64,000 nucleotides of DNA from Acanthococcus lagerstroemiae (GCA_031841125.1 CM063112.1:7032603-7096602); one strand, 5' to 3'; numbered from the stretch's first letter, positions 13,079-25,240 are shown. Numbers and translations are program-made. The notes: a model not told the origin generated them from the sequence alone.

Positions 13079-13370
13079 CGTTCGATCATGGCTCCAAAAA
13101 TTTCCTTAAAATAACTGTTACTGACTTTGACCTGTAAAATTTTGATTCATCCACTCCAGTGAGTCACTGTCAGAAAAGTACCGACCATAATTGTCAGTTA
13201 TAAGAGGCCAAACAATTTTTTTCGTATTTTTTAACTTCGGATGGGGCCAGATCCGAAATCTGATGTGATATCTGAAATCAGCGACTCTGAAATTCCCTAT
13301 TTGTATACTTGGTTCCATCTTTCAAGCACTAATCTGCTAATATAAAAGGTCATTTACAATGATTTCATAC

Positions 13371-13648
13371 TGTAACGGGATTCGCACCGAAAAACGCACG
13401 AAAACACGTACTAAAAACTTTTAATGTCACACTAATACAAACGCACAAAAACAGTAGCTAGATCGCTTTGAAAACGCACAGTTTATAGCATATCAAACTA
13501 GACTGTATGGCGTCGGCCAGCGGCCTTTTTATACTCTGGCATTATTGGTGAAACTCCTTATCGCTCTCGTTATCGAACTTTTAATCTGCTGCACGAAACG
13601 TGTCTATCTTTCTTCGCTTATCTCGAATGTTCGGGTTTGTTCGCCGTA
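13371..13648. mobile_element. solo LTR (copy 1 of a 278-bp pair)
   Basis: Begins TGTAACGGGATTCGC and ends TTCGCCGTA. It is closely similar over its whole length to 18337-18614, which has exactly the same length. It contains a TATA-like 'cctttttatactctgg'. The flanking 4-mers ATAC and GTAC differ by one base, which would fit the 4-bp duplication of a Gypsy-type element. No internal retroviral-like region lies nearby, so I read it as a solo LTR. Confidence 0.6.
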
Positions 13649-13915
13649 GTACACTTTTTTGTTCCTCATCCCGTTGACCCTTAATACTACACATTGTAAA
13701 AAAAAAAAATGTGTACCTTCGTTTTTGAGGAGTTATATAAGAAACTTCAAACTTTTATCTGTCAGAAAAATTAAAATTCGGTATTTATTGTTCAGATTTT
13801 CCAGGTCACTAAATCAATTTCCGACGCTTACGGTACTCGAAATACAAAATCATGGCACTTGGGGGGGAGCGGCGGGGACACGTAAATGAAAATTAAGAAA
13901 ATTACAATATGGATA

Positions 13916-14293
13916 CAGGATGTCTACCGATCAAGGAAGTCAAGGAAAAGTCAAGTATTTTGGAGAGTGGTGAAAGAAAGTCAAAGAAGTAAAGGAAAAG
14001 TCTAGTATTTCGGATAGTGGTCATGAAAAGTCATAAATTTCTCATTTAAATTTCCTCAAAATTATTATCACGAATTTTTTTTAAAATACAAGTAAATTTA
14101 AAGTAACGTAAATATTTTCAGACATAATATTCTTTTTCATAGTATTTTTTAGTGTTTCCATTTATTGCGAGCTCCCTCCCCCACTTTGGTAACGTTCTAC
14201 GAATAAGATTATATTTGTATGTGTGTAAAACGGTTATGAAAAAAGTGAGGAAAAGTCCAGGAATTGGAAAATTTGGACCCGGTAGACACTTTG
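13916..14293. mobile_element. CAGGATGTCTACC-ended MITE with 5-bp TSD
   Basis: Sister copy of 10719-11078. The ends are CAGGATGTCTACC and GGTAGACACTTTG, flanked by the exact 5-bp direct repeat GGATA (13911-13915 and 14294-14298). Non-coding, 378 bp. Confidence 0.85.
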
Positions 14294-16645
14294 GGATATA
14301 ATTTTTCAAGTTTGAGGAGTCGGGAGCTCAATTTTGATGTCGATTTTCACCTCATATCAGAACTATTTTATACTAGGGTGCCAGCAATTTTTGAACTTGC
14401 ACATTTATTTTAATGAGTACTGGGAAGGATATTGTTCCAATAAGAGCCACGACCCCCTCCCCCCTTAATTGCAGAAAAAATATTCGATTTCCAACACTTT
14501 AAACGAAATATGTCAATGTAATGTTCATCACCTTGGGTGAAGCCCCACTGGATTCGATTTAAAAATTAAACTTTGAAATCGAATCCAGCGACCTCGAAAA
14601 CCTACATGCTGACTACCATGTTGAATTTCACGTCCACCAAACTCGGTTTTTGGAATTACCCCCTGACATCATTGATTTTCCATCGTACTTTTATTATTTG
14701 GATTTACGGAAGCAGTTTTTTCTAAAACTTACGAGACAGAGAAACATTACTTCTAATCCAAAGTCACTAAACAGGAACAAAAGCCAGAAATTCTTCATGT
14801 TCTCGCATAAGATTTGTTTTAATACATGACAGTGTTAGGGGTAAATTAGAACACTCCCCCCTCCACCACGTCACAATGTTCAGGAAGAAGTTACGAAAAA
14901 ATTTGTAAATTTCCTTCTTTACGTACAATTCTACAAGAAATAACCTGGACAGTTTCTTGATAGTTCTCGAGATTTTTCAGAAAAACTGATTTATGTGGCA
15001 CATTCACCCCCCCCCCCATGGAGAAATACCCCCCGGGGTCACTGAAAATATCTGGTGTGTTGTTTAAGAGGCCATTCTGAAGAAATTTATGAAAAAAATA
15101 TTTGGCGGGTATTTTGTCTGACTACCCGTCTTTTTTCAATCTAACTTTCGTGGATTGCACCAATACCGTGCAAAATTACAATTTAGAAGTACGAATCTGA
15201 TGTTAATTCTACCATAAGACCATTTTTAATGTAATTTTTTAACATGGCGGCTTCCTAAAGAGCGACAGTAGCTTGATAGTTTTCGTGAACCGCTAACGAA
15301 AATTATATTACTTTCAGTTAGAAATTAATTAATATTCTTATAGATGGTGATTTTTCCTTCCTCCCATTTGAAGACTAAGTTTCACCTCAGAAATACTCAT
15401 AATTGTCAGTTTTTTCTTAAGACCATTTTTGAAGACATTCTACAAATGACGACTGCAACTTGATAAGTGTTCACGACCCTAACATCAGCCTGAAATTCCG
15501 GAAATAGCATTACTCCAGTCACTATAACCTAAATTCGCTAATATCGTGAGAGGGAGTCCATGACAAAATTGGAGGATTCGAGTACAAAATGGGGAATAAA
15601 TATAAAATCATGATACTGACTGTAGAGGAGAAGGATAGCACGACTTTATCAATACTTTGAGAAAGGAAAATTTGTGAATGTGAGAACAAAATAGCACAAA
15701 ATAAGTACAAATCTATGACATCAAATCCGATCTGAAATTCCAATTTGGAAAGGAAGCCGTCAAAACGAAGTTTACGTTTTCAGATGAAGGATTGAGAGCT
15801 TCGTCATGCGTCATCAGTCATCACCCAATTCGAACGCCGACATACGGTTTATGTCGTCAGTTCATAGAGCTTTTTTTTCTTTTCTTTTTTTCCTTTTCAA
15901 TACCTCCGCATCATCGGTAACCCCCGAATACGATCTCACCGAGCGGGTCTTAAAAGTTTACAACTTTTTAACTTTTATATAGCGGCCGTATACGCTGCAG
16001 TCAGAATACGGGGCTGTTCGGTCCGCCGCGAGTTAAAAAGACATAACGGCGAAAACGCCGCCAACGGCACCGCCACGAAATGGCTTTCCAACCTGCAAGA
16101 CGTTCTGCCGCCTCTACAAGACGTGCCCGAGAAATGATTCGAAATTTATTTGTTTCCTAAATCCGCACGAACATTCGAAACGTTTAAGCCTTTTACGATT
16201 CTACGAAAAATAAAAATAAATAAAATACATACGTATCTACCGCGTATATCGTACATATCTACCGTTGAAAAAGAAAATGGGGGTTAGGAAGGAAAAAGGC
16301 CGGTATCAGAAATTATCTTCACTTCGTCTCTCGTTCGAGCGAAACAATGTAATTTCCCTCAAGGAGATGTACTCAGGATTGACGTAGAAGAAGGTAATTT
16401 TTTTCGACTCTTATATTTACAAATATGCTCGAAAAGGCTGTTACATCCTTTTCGTCAAGTTCTATTAAAATTTCGATGTACTGTACTTGTACAGTAAACG
16501 TAGGACTTAATTCGTTTAGAAACTAACCAACTAGTCTAGTATTAATATATGTAATTCCAATTGTCGCCCTGCTCGTCCGTTTTCTTTATTCGTATATATA
16601 TTAACCTCCTCCTCCGCCTCCTTTTAGAAAAAAATACCAGGCTGG
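14294..16645. other. non-coding stretch with diverged repeats
   Basis: No exon was recognised. 14310-14660 contains satellite wording ('gaatccagcgacctcgaaaacc'). 14880-15490 has a loosely repeated block: 'cttgatag/cttgataag' after 'aagaccattttt' occurs near 15216 and 15418, with a third relative near 14953. 15780-16260 is less repetitive and more GC-rich, with no assignable site. Confidence 0.45.
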
Positions 16646-16823
16646 CAGGGCCGCCAAGAGCCAAATCGGGCCCGGGGGGAAAAATCTGCCGGCCTACACT
16701 GAAATTATTTGCTCGTAAAAAGACACATTGTCTATTTGATAATTATAATTTCTGTGACTCTGCGGGCCCCCTCAAAAAACCCGGGCCCGGGGTACCCTTC
16801 CGCCCCCCCTCTCGGTGGCCCTG
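16646..16823. mobile_element. hAT-type MITE with perfect 8-bp TSD
   Basis: The left end CAGGGCCGCCAAGAG and right end CTCTCGGTGGCCCTG form an inverted repeat with two mismatches. The 8-bp direct repeat CAGGCTGG flanks it exactly (16638-16645 and 16824-16831). CAGGG ends plus 8-bp duplications are hAT hallmarks. 178 bp, GC-rich, non-coding. Confidence 0.85.
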
Positions 16824-17319
16824 CAGGCTGGTTGCCTTTCTAAAAAATCCAAAAAATTGCAAAGGCAAATCAGCTACCTTCACCTTCCCTACTAATAAAA
16901 CATAAAGACAAACATCAGACTTGTTTATATGTGTTGCTATTGCTGATAAAACATGAAGACATACAGACAGACGTAAGACAGAGATGAGACTTGAGACGCA
17001 GTCGACATAAATATTACTTATAGTTATATCCTTTTCAACTGATAACATCTAAAAACAGACACGAAACCGGAGACGTTAACCTCCTATGGTATATATTACC
17101 CTGATTATGTCTTTACACAATCTCATATCGGCAGCTGTGATGATCTCATGCTTATTTCCGATAATGTCCTTCCGTCTCCTTGCGTTATGATTTATGTTTG
17201 TATGTCTTCTGTCTGTCCCTTTAGGTCACCAACTTTTCAAATTTACGGGTGGTAGAAGAAAAGAAAGGACAGTCATACTAGAATGTTTATGTTCCATTTG
17301 TAGGTGTGCCAGTTCACTT

Positions 17320-17385
17320 TTTCTTCTTCTGTTATCCGGAGCGCTTTCGGCTGTTATGCCATCATCAGAGGAGTACCCTAAATGA
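17320..17385 (-). ncRNA. hammerhead-like motif, possibly from a Penelope-like element
   Basis: Read on the minus strand, CTGATGA (17364-17370) is followed by T, a GGC...GCC mini-hairpin and GAAA, then sequence ending in GGATA. The CTGATGA and GAAA boxes flanking a short helix are the hallmark of hammerhead ribozymes, which Penelope-like elements are known to carry. Two points weaken the call. There is one extra base between CTGATGA and the helix, and I do not see good stem I pairing. At best it is a decayed copy. Confidence 0.25.
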
Positions 17386-17436
17386 GACTTGTCTCTTGTG
17401 GTCCTGTAGCCATAGTCGAGAGTAGTACCGTATGGT

Positions 17437-17850
17437 ACGGAGGGACGTATGGCGATGCACGCATGCCAAAGTGGCCCCTGTGACACCGCACCCCCCGGTC
17501 CTGGAAACTACCCTTTCGAGTATCGCATCAGTAACCGGAGGGACGCTTTGAGGCCGGCCTGAGCCACCATTTTTCCTCCCCGCAACGGTGCACGCGTCCT
17601 ACCAGGGCTACCTCCCTACTGGCCGATGTCCGCTCTCCCTGAGCGCTCGCCCGGAATTCAGGTCCCCCACGGCCGGACGCGCTGCCTCTTCACTCACTCC
17701 TCACCTCCTCGTCTTGTTCTGTGTTGACGCAGGCAGGTGGTGACGACGGGTGAGCCCTGTCGGTGGGTCCGCAACGTAGCTGCAGCAGTTCTCCTAGAAT
17801 GGTACAGAGTTCTCCTCCTGTTTGATGGTGTGGGCCATCGGCGGCCCTCC
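17437..17850 (-). mobile_element. retroelement family R copy with 19-bp TSD
   Basis: A 414-bp insertion bounded by a perfect 19-bp direct repeat beginning GAGAGTAGTACC (17418-17436 and 17851-17869), as expected from target-primed reverse transcription. The content matches the copy at 7131-7520. The fixed terminus lies at the left, so the element is on the minus strand. It is the longest delimited copy in the window. No open frame of note. Confidence 0.85.
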
Positions 17851-18336
17851 GAGAGTAGTACCGTATGGTGAACCTGTTTAGTCGTGTGCTCCTATTGGTT
17901 GTCTGTGATTGTGAAGTCTGTCCAATTCGTGGGTGTTATGTTATTAGTTGGAATAAGTCATGTCAAAGGCGAACTATGAGGCCAGGTTTATGATATGATA
18001 TCTCAATGTCTTTATGTCACCGACTGATTAAGATATAGACACAACGAAAACATAAAATATATAATAAAGGCCTGTTGAGACGTAATTGGTATTAATGAGT
18101 ATTGCGACCTACAGAATGCAGGACAGCTAATTTTATGACCATGCAAAATTTCATGTCACGTGACCCAATCACATAACTGTTTTGATATTGGGCCGTCCGA
18201 TTATAATAATATGAGAAAGTAAATTTCTATCTGTCTCTCTTCTCATTATACTATTTAAGAAATTTAATCTCCCCCTCAGAATAAAAGCTAGCTAATAAGA
18301 CACAACGACATAATGAACTATTACGTCCTATCATGT

Positions 18337-18614
18337 TGTAATGAGATTCGCACCGAAAAACGCACAAAGACACGTACTAAGAACTTTTAATGTCACACTA
18401 ATACAAACACACGAAAACAGTAGCTAGATCGCTTTGAAAACGCTCAGTTTATCGCATATAAAACTAGACTATGCGGCGATGGCCAGCGGCCTTTATATAT
18501 CCGGGCGTTATCGGCGAAACTCTGTATCACTTTTGTTATCGAACTTCTATTCTGCAGCTCGAAACGTGTCTATCTTCCTTCGCTTATCTCGAATGTTCGA
18601 AATTATTCGCCACA
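18337..18614. mobile_element. solo LTR (copy 2 of a 278-bp pair)
   Basis: Begins TGTAATGAGATTCGC and ends TTCGCCACA, giving the TG...CA form of an LTR. The flanking 4-mers ATGT (18333-18336 and 18615-18618) match. A TATA-like 'ctttatatatccggg' lies in the same position as in copy 1. No associated gag-pol sequence is nearby. Confidence 0.7.
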
Positions 18615-19011
18615 ATGTTTTAATTATGTTTTATTGTTTTCTCTCGTATCATGTTATTTATGTCTAGTTATGTCTTCATATAATCCTACAAGGGGTTGGT
18701 TGCAAAGCAGCCCGTGAACAGAGTCCTGTAGTTAGGTCTATTTTTTCATAAATCACCATGAGCGGAGCCCCCGAGTTAGATCTATCTTTTCATAAACACT
18801 TCAGTTAAATAACCCCCACCGCCATATCTGTGCCAATGGCAGAAGCCTTTCATTTCTATCAGCTGCTGAGAACATGACATTATGTTCAAAGTTACCTAAA
18901 ATCAAACAACTGAAGAAGTTGTAGCCGTATGTAGACTTATTATTATAATCATCTATAAATCTATTCTGACGCAGTCCCCCCTATTCTGACACAGGCCCAT
19001 TCTGAGCATTT

Positions 19012-19080
19012 CCGGAATAGGGGGTGCCGTGTCCCGGGGCCAGTTTGGCATGCGTGCATCGCCATACGCCTCTCTACCAT
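19012..19080 (+). mobile_element. retroelement family R, short 3' fragment
   Basis: About 65 bp matching the terminal part of the family ('ggccagtttggcatgcgtgc' then 'atcgccatacg'). Strongly 5'-truncated, with the fixed end at the right, so + orientation. Confidence 0.6.
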
Positions 19081-19705
19081 TGATCGATAAATATAAATTC
19101 TTAATAAAAATGAACAATTTTTAATACATTTTCAACAGTAAAAGTCAGATAGATAAATTCGTCGCTTATCATCGCCAACAAAATCCATGCAGCAGGTAGG
19201 AAATACTTCAAGAAATACCAAAGTATGAATTATTTATCTCAAGTCGTTCCAAATTATATTTCCCGCGCTGCAGAAGTTGACTGTCTCAAGGTACATCCCC
19301 CCCCCTCCATTCGATGCTTTAAGTAGGCAACTTATCTTGACAATGTGTAGACACGTTTGCTTGTTTCTACATTTGAAAAAGGGCAAATACAAAGATTTGA
19401 AGAAATAAAAAATTTACATCGTCAGTTGGAAATTTACTTCTCAGCATTGCTAACAGACAGCCTAGTACTAGTACATAGGTTGTCGCTAAGTAACTGAGAC
19501 TAAAATTCGTACGGCCCACCAACGCTACCTATCGGCATTTCAACGCAGTGGGATGATTTGGTTTATTAGCTATTGATTGAGACCATGCCGAGCTCATTTG
19601 ATTGAAAACTCGCTGTTCCAAACCAATTTGAAAAAAACCATATACGTTGACCCGTACAGGTTTTTTGAAGATTTATTTTCTTTAAGACAGAAAAAAAGCA
19701 TACGA

Positions 19706-19870
19706 TTAAAAAATTTCATCATCTTCATTATGTACACAAATATCTTTTTCAAAATGATCGCTATTCATAGCTATACAGGCGTCCATTCGTTCTTGCCATT
19801 TATCGAATGTTTTCGCGTAGTTCACCGCCGGTAAGGAGGAGAAAAACATCTGTGCGGCGGTGATGCCTTC
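19706..19870 (-). pseudogene. mariner transposase C-terminus (left arm)
   Basis: The minus-strand reading ends with the mariner C-terminal signature (YAKTFDKWQERMDACIAMN, then HFEKD) and a stop at 19706-19708. The catalytic part is absent because the palindrome centre cuts it off. It is the mirror partner of the right-arm fragment and is inactive. Confidence 0.75.
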
Positions 19871-19899
19871 TGAAAAAATCACAATTCACCCCCCTCCTC

Positions 19900-20151
19900 C
19901 CTCCCGTATAGTCCTGACCTCGCCCCCTGCGACTTTTGGTTATTTCCTCAACTAAAGGCAGCCTTACGGGGTCGTCAACTCAACACGAATCAAGAAGTCA
20001 CATCACTGCGGCGCAGATATTTTTCTCCTCCTTACTGGCGGCGGAATACGCGAAAACGTTCGATAAATGGCAAGAACAAATGGACGCCTGTATAGCCATG
20101 AATGGCGCTTATTTTGAAAAAGATATTCGTGTACTTAATGAAGATGATTAA
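19900..20151 (+). pseudogene. mariner transposase C-terminus (right arm)
   Basis: The first part reads YSPDLAPCDFWLFPQLKAAL, containing the third catalytic Asp of the mariner D,D34D triad. A frameshift follows near 20000, and the end reads KTFDKWQEQMDACIAMNGAY in another frame, with a stop at 20149-20151. Only about the last 85 residues of a roughly 345-residue transposase remain. It is dead through truncation and frameshift. Confidence 0.8.
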
Positions 20152-20396
20152 TAAAAATTTTGTAATCGTATGCATTTTTTCCTTCCTTAAAAAAATCTTT
20201 AAAAAACCTGTAGGGGTCAGCACATATGGTTTTTTTCAAATTGGTCTGGAACAGCGAGTTTTCAATTAAATGAGCTCGGCATGGTCTCAATCGATAGCTA
20301 ATGAACCAAATTATCCCCCTACTGCGTTGAAACGCCGATAGGTAGCGTTGGTGGGCCGTACGAATTTTAGTCTCTTTTATTTAGCGACAACCTATG

Positions 20397-21380
20397 TAAA
20401 ACGTAATAACAGAAGGCAGTTATGGCAACTATTGGAAGAAAATTGTCATAACTGATCATTAGGCTGTTCGCAAAATCAACTTCAGTTAAGAACCTGCATT
20501 CAAAAATTTTCATATTTTTTCAAATTTCCATAAACATTGTCTTCTGGAATCACCGATTTTTTTCGCATTAAACGAATCTCCTCTTCATGTTTTCAAAAAT
20601 GCTTCTTGGCCTCACTCCTGTCCCATTTTAATTATTGAATTTGAAAATGTTGAAAAATTCACTAAATTGGAATAGCGCCAGTAAGGAATTCTCCTAAGAG
20701 TAAACGAAGTTGCGAGAAAATAAACGCGTTACTAGTAGTAATTTTAACAGTCTTAATCCAAAAAATTTGCCGGTAATATGAAATGTGTACATTTTTTTAG
20801 CGATTGATATAAAACACAAGTGTGAAAACTAGCAGCCCCCTTCCCTGAACCCGATTTTGGCAGGAGACCCCGGAGAACGCAGACCCACTCCCAGGAAGAC
20901 CAGTGAGCACCAAGCTAGGAGCCTCCCATCAGCATCCTCATCATCTCCACAGAACAGGAAGATAGAGGAATCCTGGGCACCCATGCGTATTAAAATAATA
21001 AAATTGGCGAGTATTGCCTTTTCCAGTTTGTATGTTGTTTTGGACGAATATATTTATTCGTGTGCATTGTGTACGGACTACTGAACCTACTATGGACTAA
21101 GGAACCTCCGGAAACGAGGTTTCACACTAAATCGAGTAAAAAATAACATTTATTGCTTAATTAATACATTAATAGCGAAAATTGTAATTGAAAATTTTTT
21201 TCATGGAAGGTAAATCTTAGTAAACTTTGATCGAGTTGCGGCGCGGGTTAATATTTTTTTCGACTTCAAATTTTTTTGGCTTTGTTTAAAAATGAAAATG
21301 AACGGAGTGAAGGGGTCCTGCACTCCCAAACTCCATTTTGAAAATAACGACTGCCTGTGTACAGCTCTCACTAGCATTAG
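20397..21380. other. non-coding stretch with an unassigned open segment
   Basis: A 75-codon open stretch at 20857-21084 (+) begins basic and Ser/Pro-rich and turns hydrophobic. The first half (RRPTPRKTSEHQARSLPSAS) resembles the style of retroelement ORF1 linkers, but I cannot place it. The remainder is AT-rich without features. Confidence 0.35.
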
Positions 21381-21920
21381 TAGAACTCGGATTTTTATGC
21401 GCTTAAAAAATTGTTTTATGCGCATAAAACATGCATTTATTTTCGTCAAAATATGACAAAATATGCACTTATCTAGCAAAAATGCACTTTTATGCAACAT
21501 CGATATGGGTATCCTTTTGAAAGGATTTTTTAATTTGAAGGTTATTTTTCAAAACAGAAGTGTGCAGAAAATTAAACAAATGAAAAGAATGAGGCTAAAT
21601 GGATGTATCAGTACGAAATTTGTTTCCCCAGAATTTCTTGGTTTTTTCAGGTTTGCCATTTTCAGTGGGAAAAAAATAGTGAAAAAAAAGTTTGGCCAAA
21701 ATTTCCAAAATGTGACTGAAAAATGAAAAAAAGGTCAAAATATGACGAATATGCACTTGAAACGTCTAAAAGATGTAAAAACCTGCATTTATACCCAAAA
21801 TATGCACTATCAAATTGGGCTCATTTTACTCAGAATGTTATGATTCGCAAAGATCTACATGATATGCGCGATCTTCTCCAATGTAGAAGAACATGACAAA
21901 TCATAAAAATCCGAGCTCTA
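21381..21920. mobile_element. hAT-type non-autonomous element, 8-bp TSD
   Basis: The ends TAGAACTCGGATTTTTATG and CATAAAAATCCGAGCTCTA are inverted repeats with one mismatch. The 8-bp flanks AGCATTAG (21373-21380) and ATCATTAG (21921-21928) differ by one base. The interior is AT-rich with 'atatgcactt' words and lacks transposase. A related interior style is seen in 32543-33162. Confidence 0.75.
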
Positions 21921-24149
21921 ATCATTAGAAATAACTCTGATCAAAAAATATTAAAAATGTGAGGCGCTCTGTGAAAAGGTACCATATGTCGGAGAACTTG
22001 TAGTTTTTCGTAGGATCTAATAGAGCACAAATGTACCTGTATTTCGCAAAATAATAATAATAAATCACTAGCTTCAATACAGACTGAAATAAAAGTAGCT
22101 CAAGTTTGAAGATGTGAAATCCTAATTTTGAGAAAATAGAAAAATATACGAAAAAACCGATGTCTGGGCGTCTACTGTGAATTAGCTTCTACACTTGAAT
22201 TAAATTAACTACTCGACGTCTTCTCGACCGTACAACGTAACGCTATAATTACACTTACTGTGCGCAGCTGTAGTGATAACGCATGCACAAACGTAAACAA
22301 AATCGATGCGACTTATGGTACCTTTTCTCGAACAGTAGTCTATGGATCGTAATTCGTTTGTAAATTTGAAATGTCACATAGAAGACTATTTTCTGCTGTA
22401 CACTATTGTCAGGCCTGTCTAGGAGCAGTTTCCGTTCGAAACGGGAAAACAGCATTTCTGACTTGAAAATACGTGCTGTGCTGTAGGGCAGAATCCACTT
22501 TTCCGACATATGGTACCTTTTCGATGAATGACCATCACGACCACTGCATAAGGCTACACTTCGTTTGCCTAAGAAGAAGAAAGAACGGATGGCAGTTAAT
22601 AATATGAATGTGTTGGGGGTGCGAAGGTTCATCAGCATACAGGGTTCAAACTTGCATCGCCTCTTGAAAGTGCTTTCGGCTCAATCGGTGCAAGTGCAAA
22701 GCGGCGTTCCGTATTGCAAAAATGCTACGTAATTTTGGTAACCGCTTGGACTGCTGGAACGCTGTGAATGTTGGATGTGGATTGGATGATGAGATTAATG
22801 TCGGCTAAATCGAAGAATAAACTGAATAGGGACAGTATTGGTTTTCGAAGCACGTCGATGAGCGAGCTAGAACAGGCGACCGACATCGGATGGACCTACC
22901 ACTCATTTTTCTATGAACGCACACGTATACTATAATAAATAGATTATACGATACACATCTGCCACGCTTAATCTGTAGCCCAGCAGATGCCCCGAAAAGG
23001 ACTACTTACTTTTTCTTTATTTCTTTCTTCATTTCTCATCTCTGTATCGAAATCTTTTTCGGTTCGCCAACGACATTCTATACAGCGATGGCCGCGAATC
23101 GAGAGCATGTGGATGGAAGAAAAGGTTGGACCGCAGCTGCTCTTCGGTCGCGTGCCTTCATGCGAGTGCTTGCCCTTGTCTGCTCTTCTTTTCGAAAGGG
23201 AAGAAGATCGCAGAGAACTGAAGACCAAGAATCTGCGTTGCGTAAAATACTATTATCGTAAACGAGTCGCCGGATTATGTCAGAAAAATTTCCGCCGCCG
23301 TGGCGGTGGGCGGTAAGCACTGGTCGCTGCTGCTGCTCGTCGCTCGAATTTCGAATTTTCGATGTTTTCCAGTCACTCCAGGTTTTTGAGAAAGTTTACG
23401 TTCATGTTCGCCGCGGCGAAGAGATTATATCGAGCCGCAGTGTCGAAACTGGATGGAAAATGTGGAGGCGGGTAAAGCAGCGAAGAGAGAAGTGGAAAAA
23501 AAAGACGGAGTCATTGACGTGAGAAGAATGAAATTACTTCTTCGGATTTGTATGAAATTTTTCGCTTGGCTGTTACATTCCTCGAGTACAGATAGTCGCA
23601 TCCAACGTAGAATCTTCCCACTCGAGGAAGAGAAGGCGAAGTCGAATTCTACCAATTTTTGGCACCATTCGACGGACGCGTCGCGTCGAATAGGTATTTT
23701 TACTCGCCGATATCGGTAATTTGGGATTCTAAATTAGATTCACATTGTAGTTGCACCCGAGCGAGTCGAGCACAGCGTGGCATTCTGTGTGCCCTAACAC
23801 CAAGCCTGATGAAATATATTACCCTGTATTAGTATTACATTAGATTCTAGAACGAAGGAAGTACGAGACCTCGCTGTACCCCCCTCGGACTGTTGAGAGA
23901 CCATGACTTGGGCGGTATTGGCTGAGTCTGTATGAGGAAGCAGCTTCGTTCTTCTGGTCGCTACCATGCTATGGGGGAAGATAGGGAAATATTTCTCCTG
24001 GAATGCCAGTTGCTTCTGTCTTCTACTTTTGAACGAAATTGAACTCTTCGTCCCTGCTGTTGATTTTCTCTATTTGAGTTCCGGATTCGTTTTTATTCTG
24101 GAATGCGTGGAAATTGAGTGTCAGCGTTGAATTACATAAGAAGCGAGAG
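21921..24149. other. non-coding stretch with GGTACCATA inverted words
   Basis: The word GAAAAGGTACCATA occurs at about 21973. Its complement occurs near 22315 and 22503; the last forms a 20-bp-scale inverted repeat with the first (GGTACCATATGTCGGA). 22950-23720 is GC-richer and less repetitive with several short open stretches on both strands, none with a recognisable domain. It may be regulatory. Confidence 0.4.
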
Positions 24150-25240
24150 AAGATGAATGTCCGAGATGCTCAGCTGGAAAAGGGTGCCTTACAGACGAGT
24201 TTAACAAAGAAGATTTCAAAAGAGTATCTCACAAGACTAGAAGAGACTGAAAGAGAAATCTGAAAGACTAAACCACTCTGACGCCAGTTTTGATGAATCC
24301 TGAAGGTCTCAGCGCAGCATTGAAAAGTCTAAGAAAGTCTGAAACGAGCCTTCATTAGTCTTCAAAAGCTGTAAATAAATCTGAAATACAGAGCTTTAAC
24401 CAAGTCTGCAAGTTTCTTAAAAGTCGTTAAATTGCCTGGAAGGGTATTTAAGAGTCTTAAACGAATACGGAAGGGTCTCGGAAAACCTGGCAAGTCTTTC
24501 CCGAATCCGAACGAATTTTTTGAGTCCTGAAAAGTTGTGGTGTGTCTTACTGTTGCCTTGATGAATCTTGAAGTGCCTCATGCGAATCTTGAAAAGTTCT
24601 AATGAGTCTTAAAAATAAGTCGCAAAACGTCTTGATGAGACTGAAAGAAACTGAAATGATCTTTGAGTGTCTCAAAAGATCCTTGGCGAGTCATTTTTTT
24701 ATTTAGTCGTAATAGAGTCATTTCCGCTTGGCTTCATTTTCCCGTTCCCGTTCGTATAAGCAAGTCTGGCAAGGCCTTGCCAAGTCCTATAGTAAGCCTG
24801 ACCAAAGGTTCAATGAGTTATATGTACCAGGACGGGAAGTTTCTGTTCGTAAATTGTCCAGATGTTCGAAAGTCTGAAATAAGTGTGGAAGAGTTGGAAT
24901 AATCACGAGTTTTGCAGGAGTCCTAACGAATCTTAATTGAGTCCTTGAGAGTTTGAGCGAGTCTCACTAAAGTTTTAAAGAATCTTACAGTGCCTTGTAC
25001 GTTTCTTGAAGAGTTCTAAAAAGTTGTAAAATAAGTCTGAGAGAGTTTTGACTAGTCTGAAAATACCTTGAAGAGTCTTAACCAGGTTTGGACGTTTCTC
25101 GAAGAGTATTAAAACAGTCTGGGAAGGTTTTGAAGCATAGTTACGAATTCTGAGTGTTCTGAAGAGTTCCAACGAGTTTTTATGAAGTCCTGATGAGTTT
25201 TATGTAAGTTTTGAAGAATCTGTAACAAGTTTTGAAGGGT
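24150..25240. repeat. degenerate GAGTCTT-word array
   Basis: Words such as gagtctt, aagtctg, gaagagt and cgagtct recur every 10-30 bp over about 1.1 kb, without an exact period. The same texture occurs at 53440-53590, 54290-54650, 61800-61870 and 62695-62880. No open frame spans it. Confidence 0.55.

Larger units (their letters stand above)
19474..20396. mobile_element. palindromic mariner element with TA target duplication
   Basis: The ends CATAGGTTGTCGCTAA and TTAGCGACAACCTATG sit between TA dinucleotides (19472-19473 and 20397-20398). The inverted repeat is not confined to the tips: about 390 bp at each side (19474-19870 and about 19995-20396) are inverted copies of each other. The spacer is only about 125 bp. 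Each arm contains the same 3' end of a mariner transposase gene, pointing toward its own tip. A normal mariner is about 1.3 kb with tip repeats of about 30 bp, so this is a head-to-head or fold-back derivative. Confidence 0.85.
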
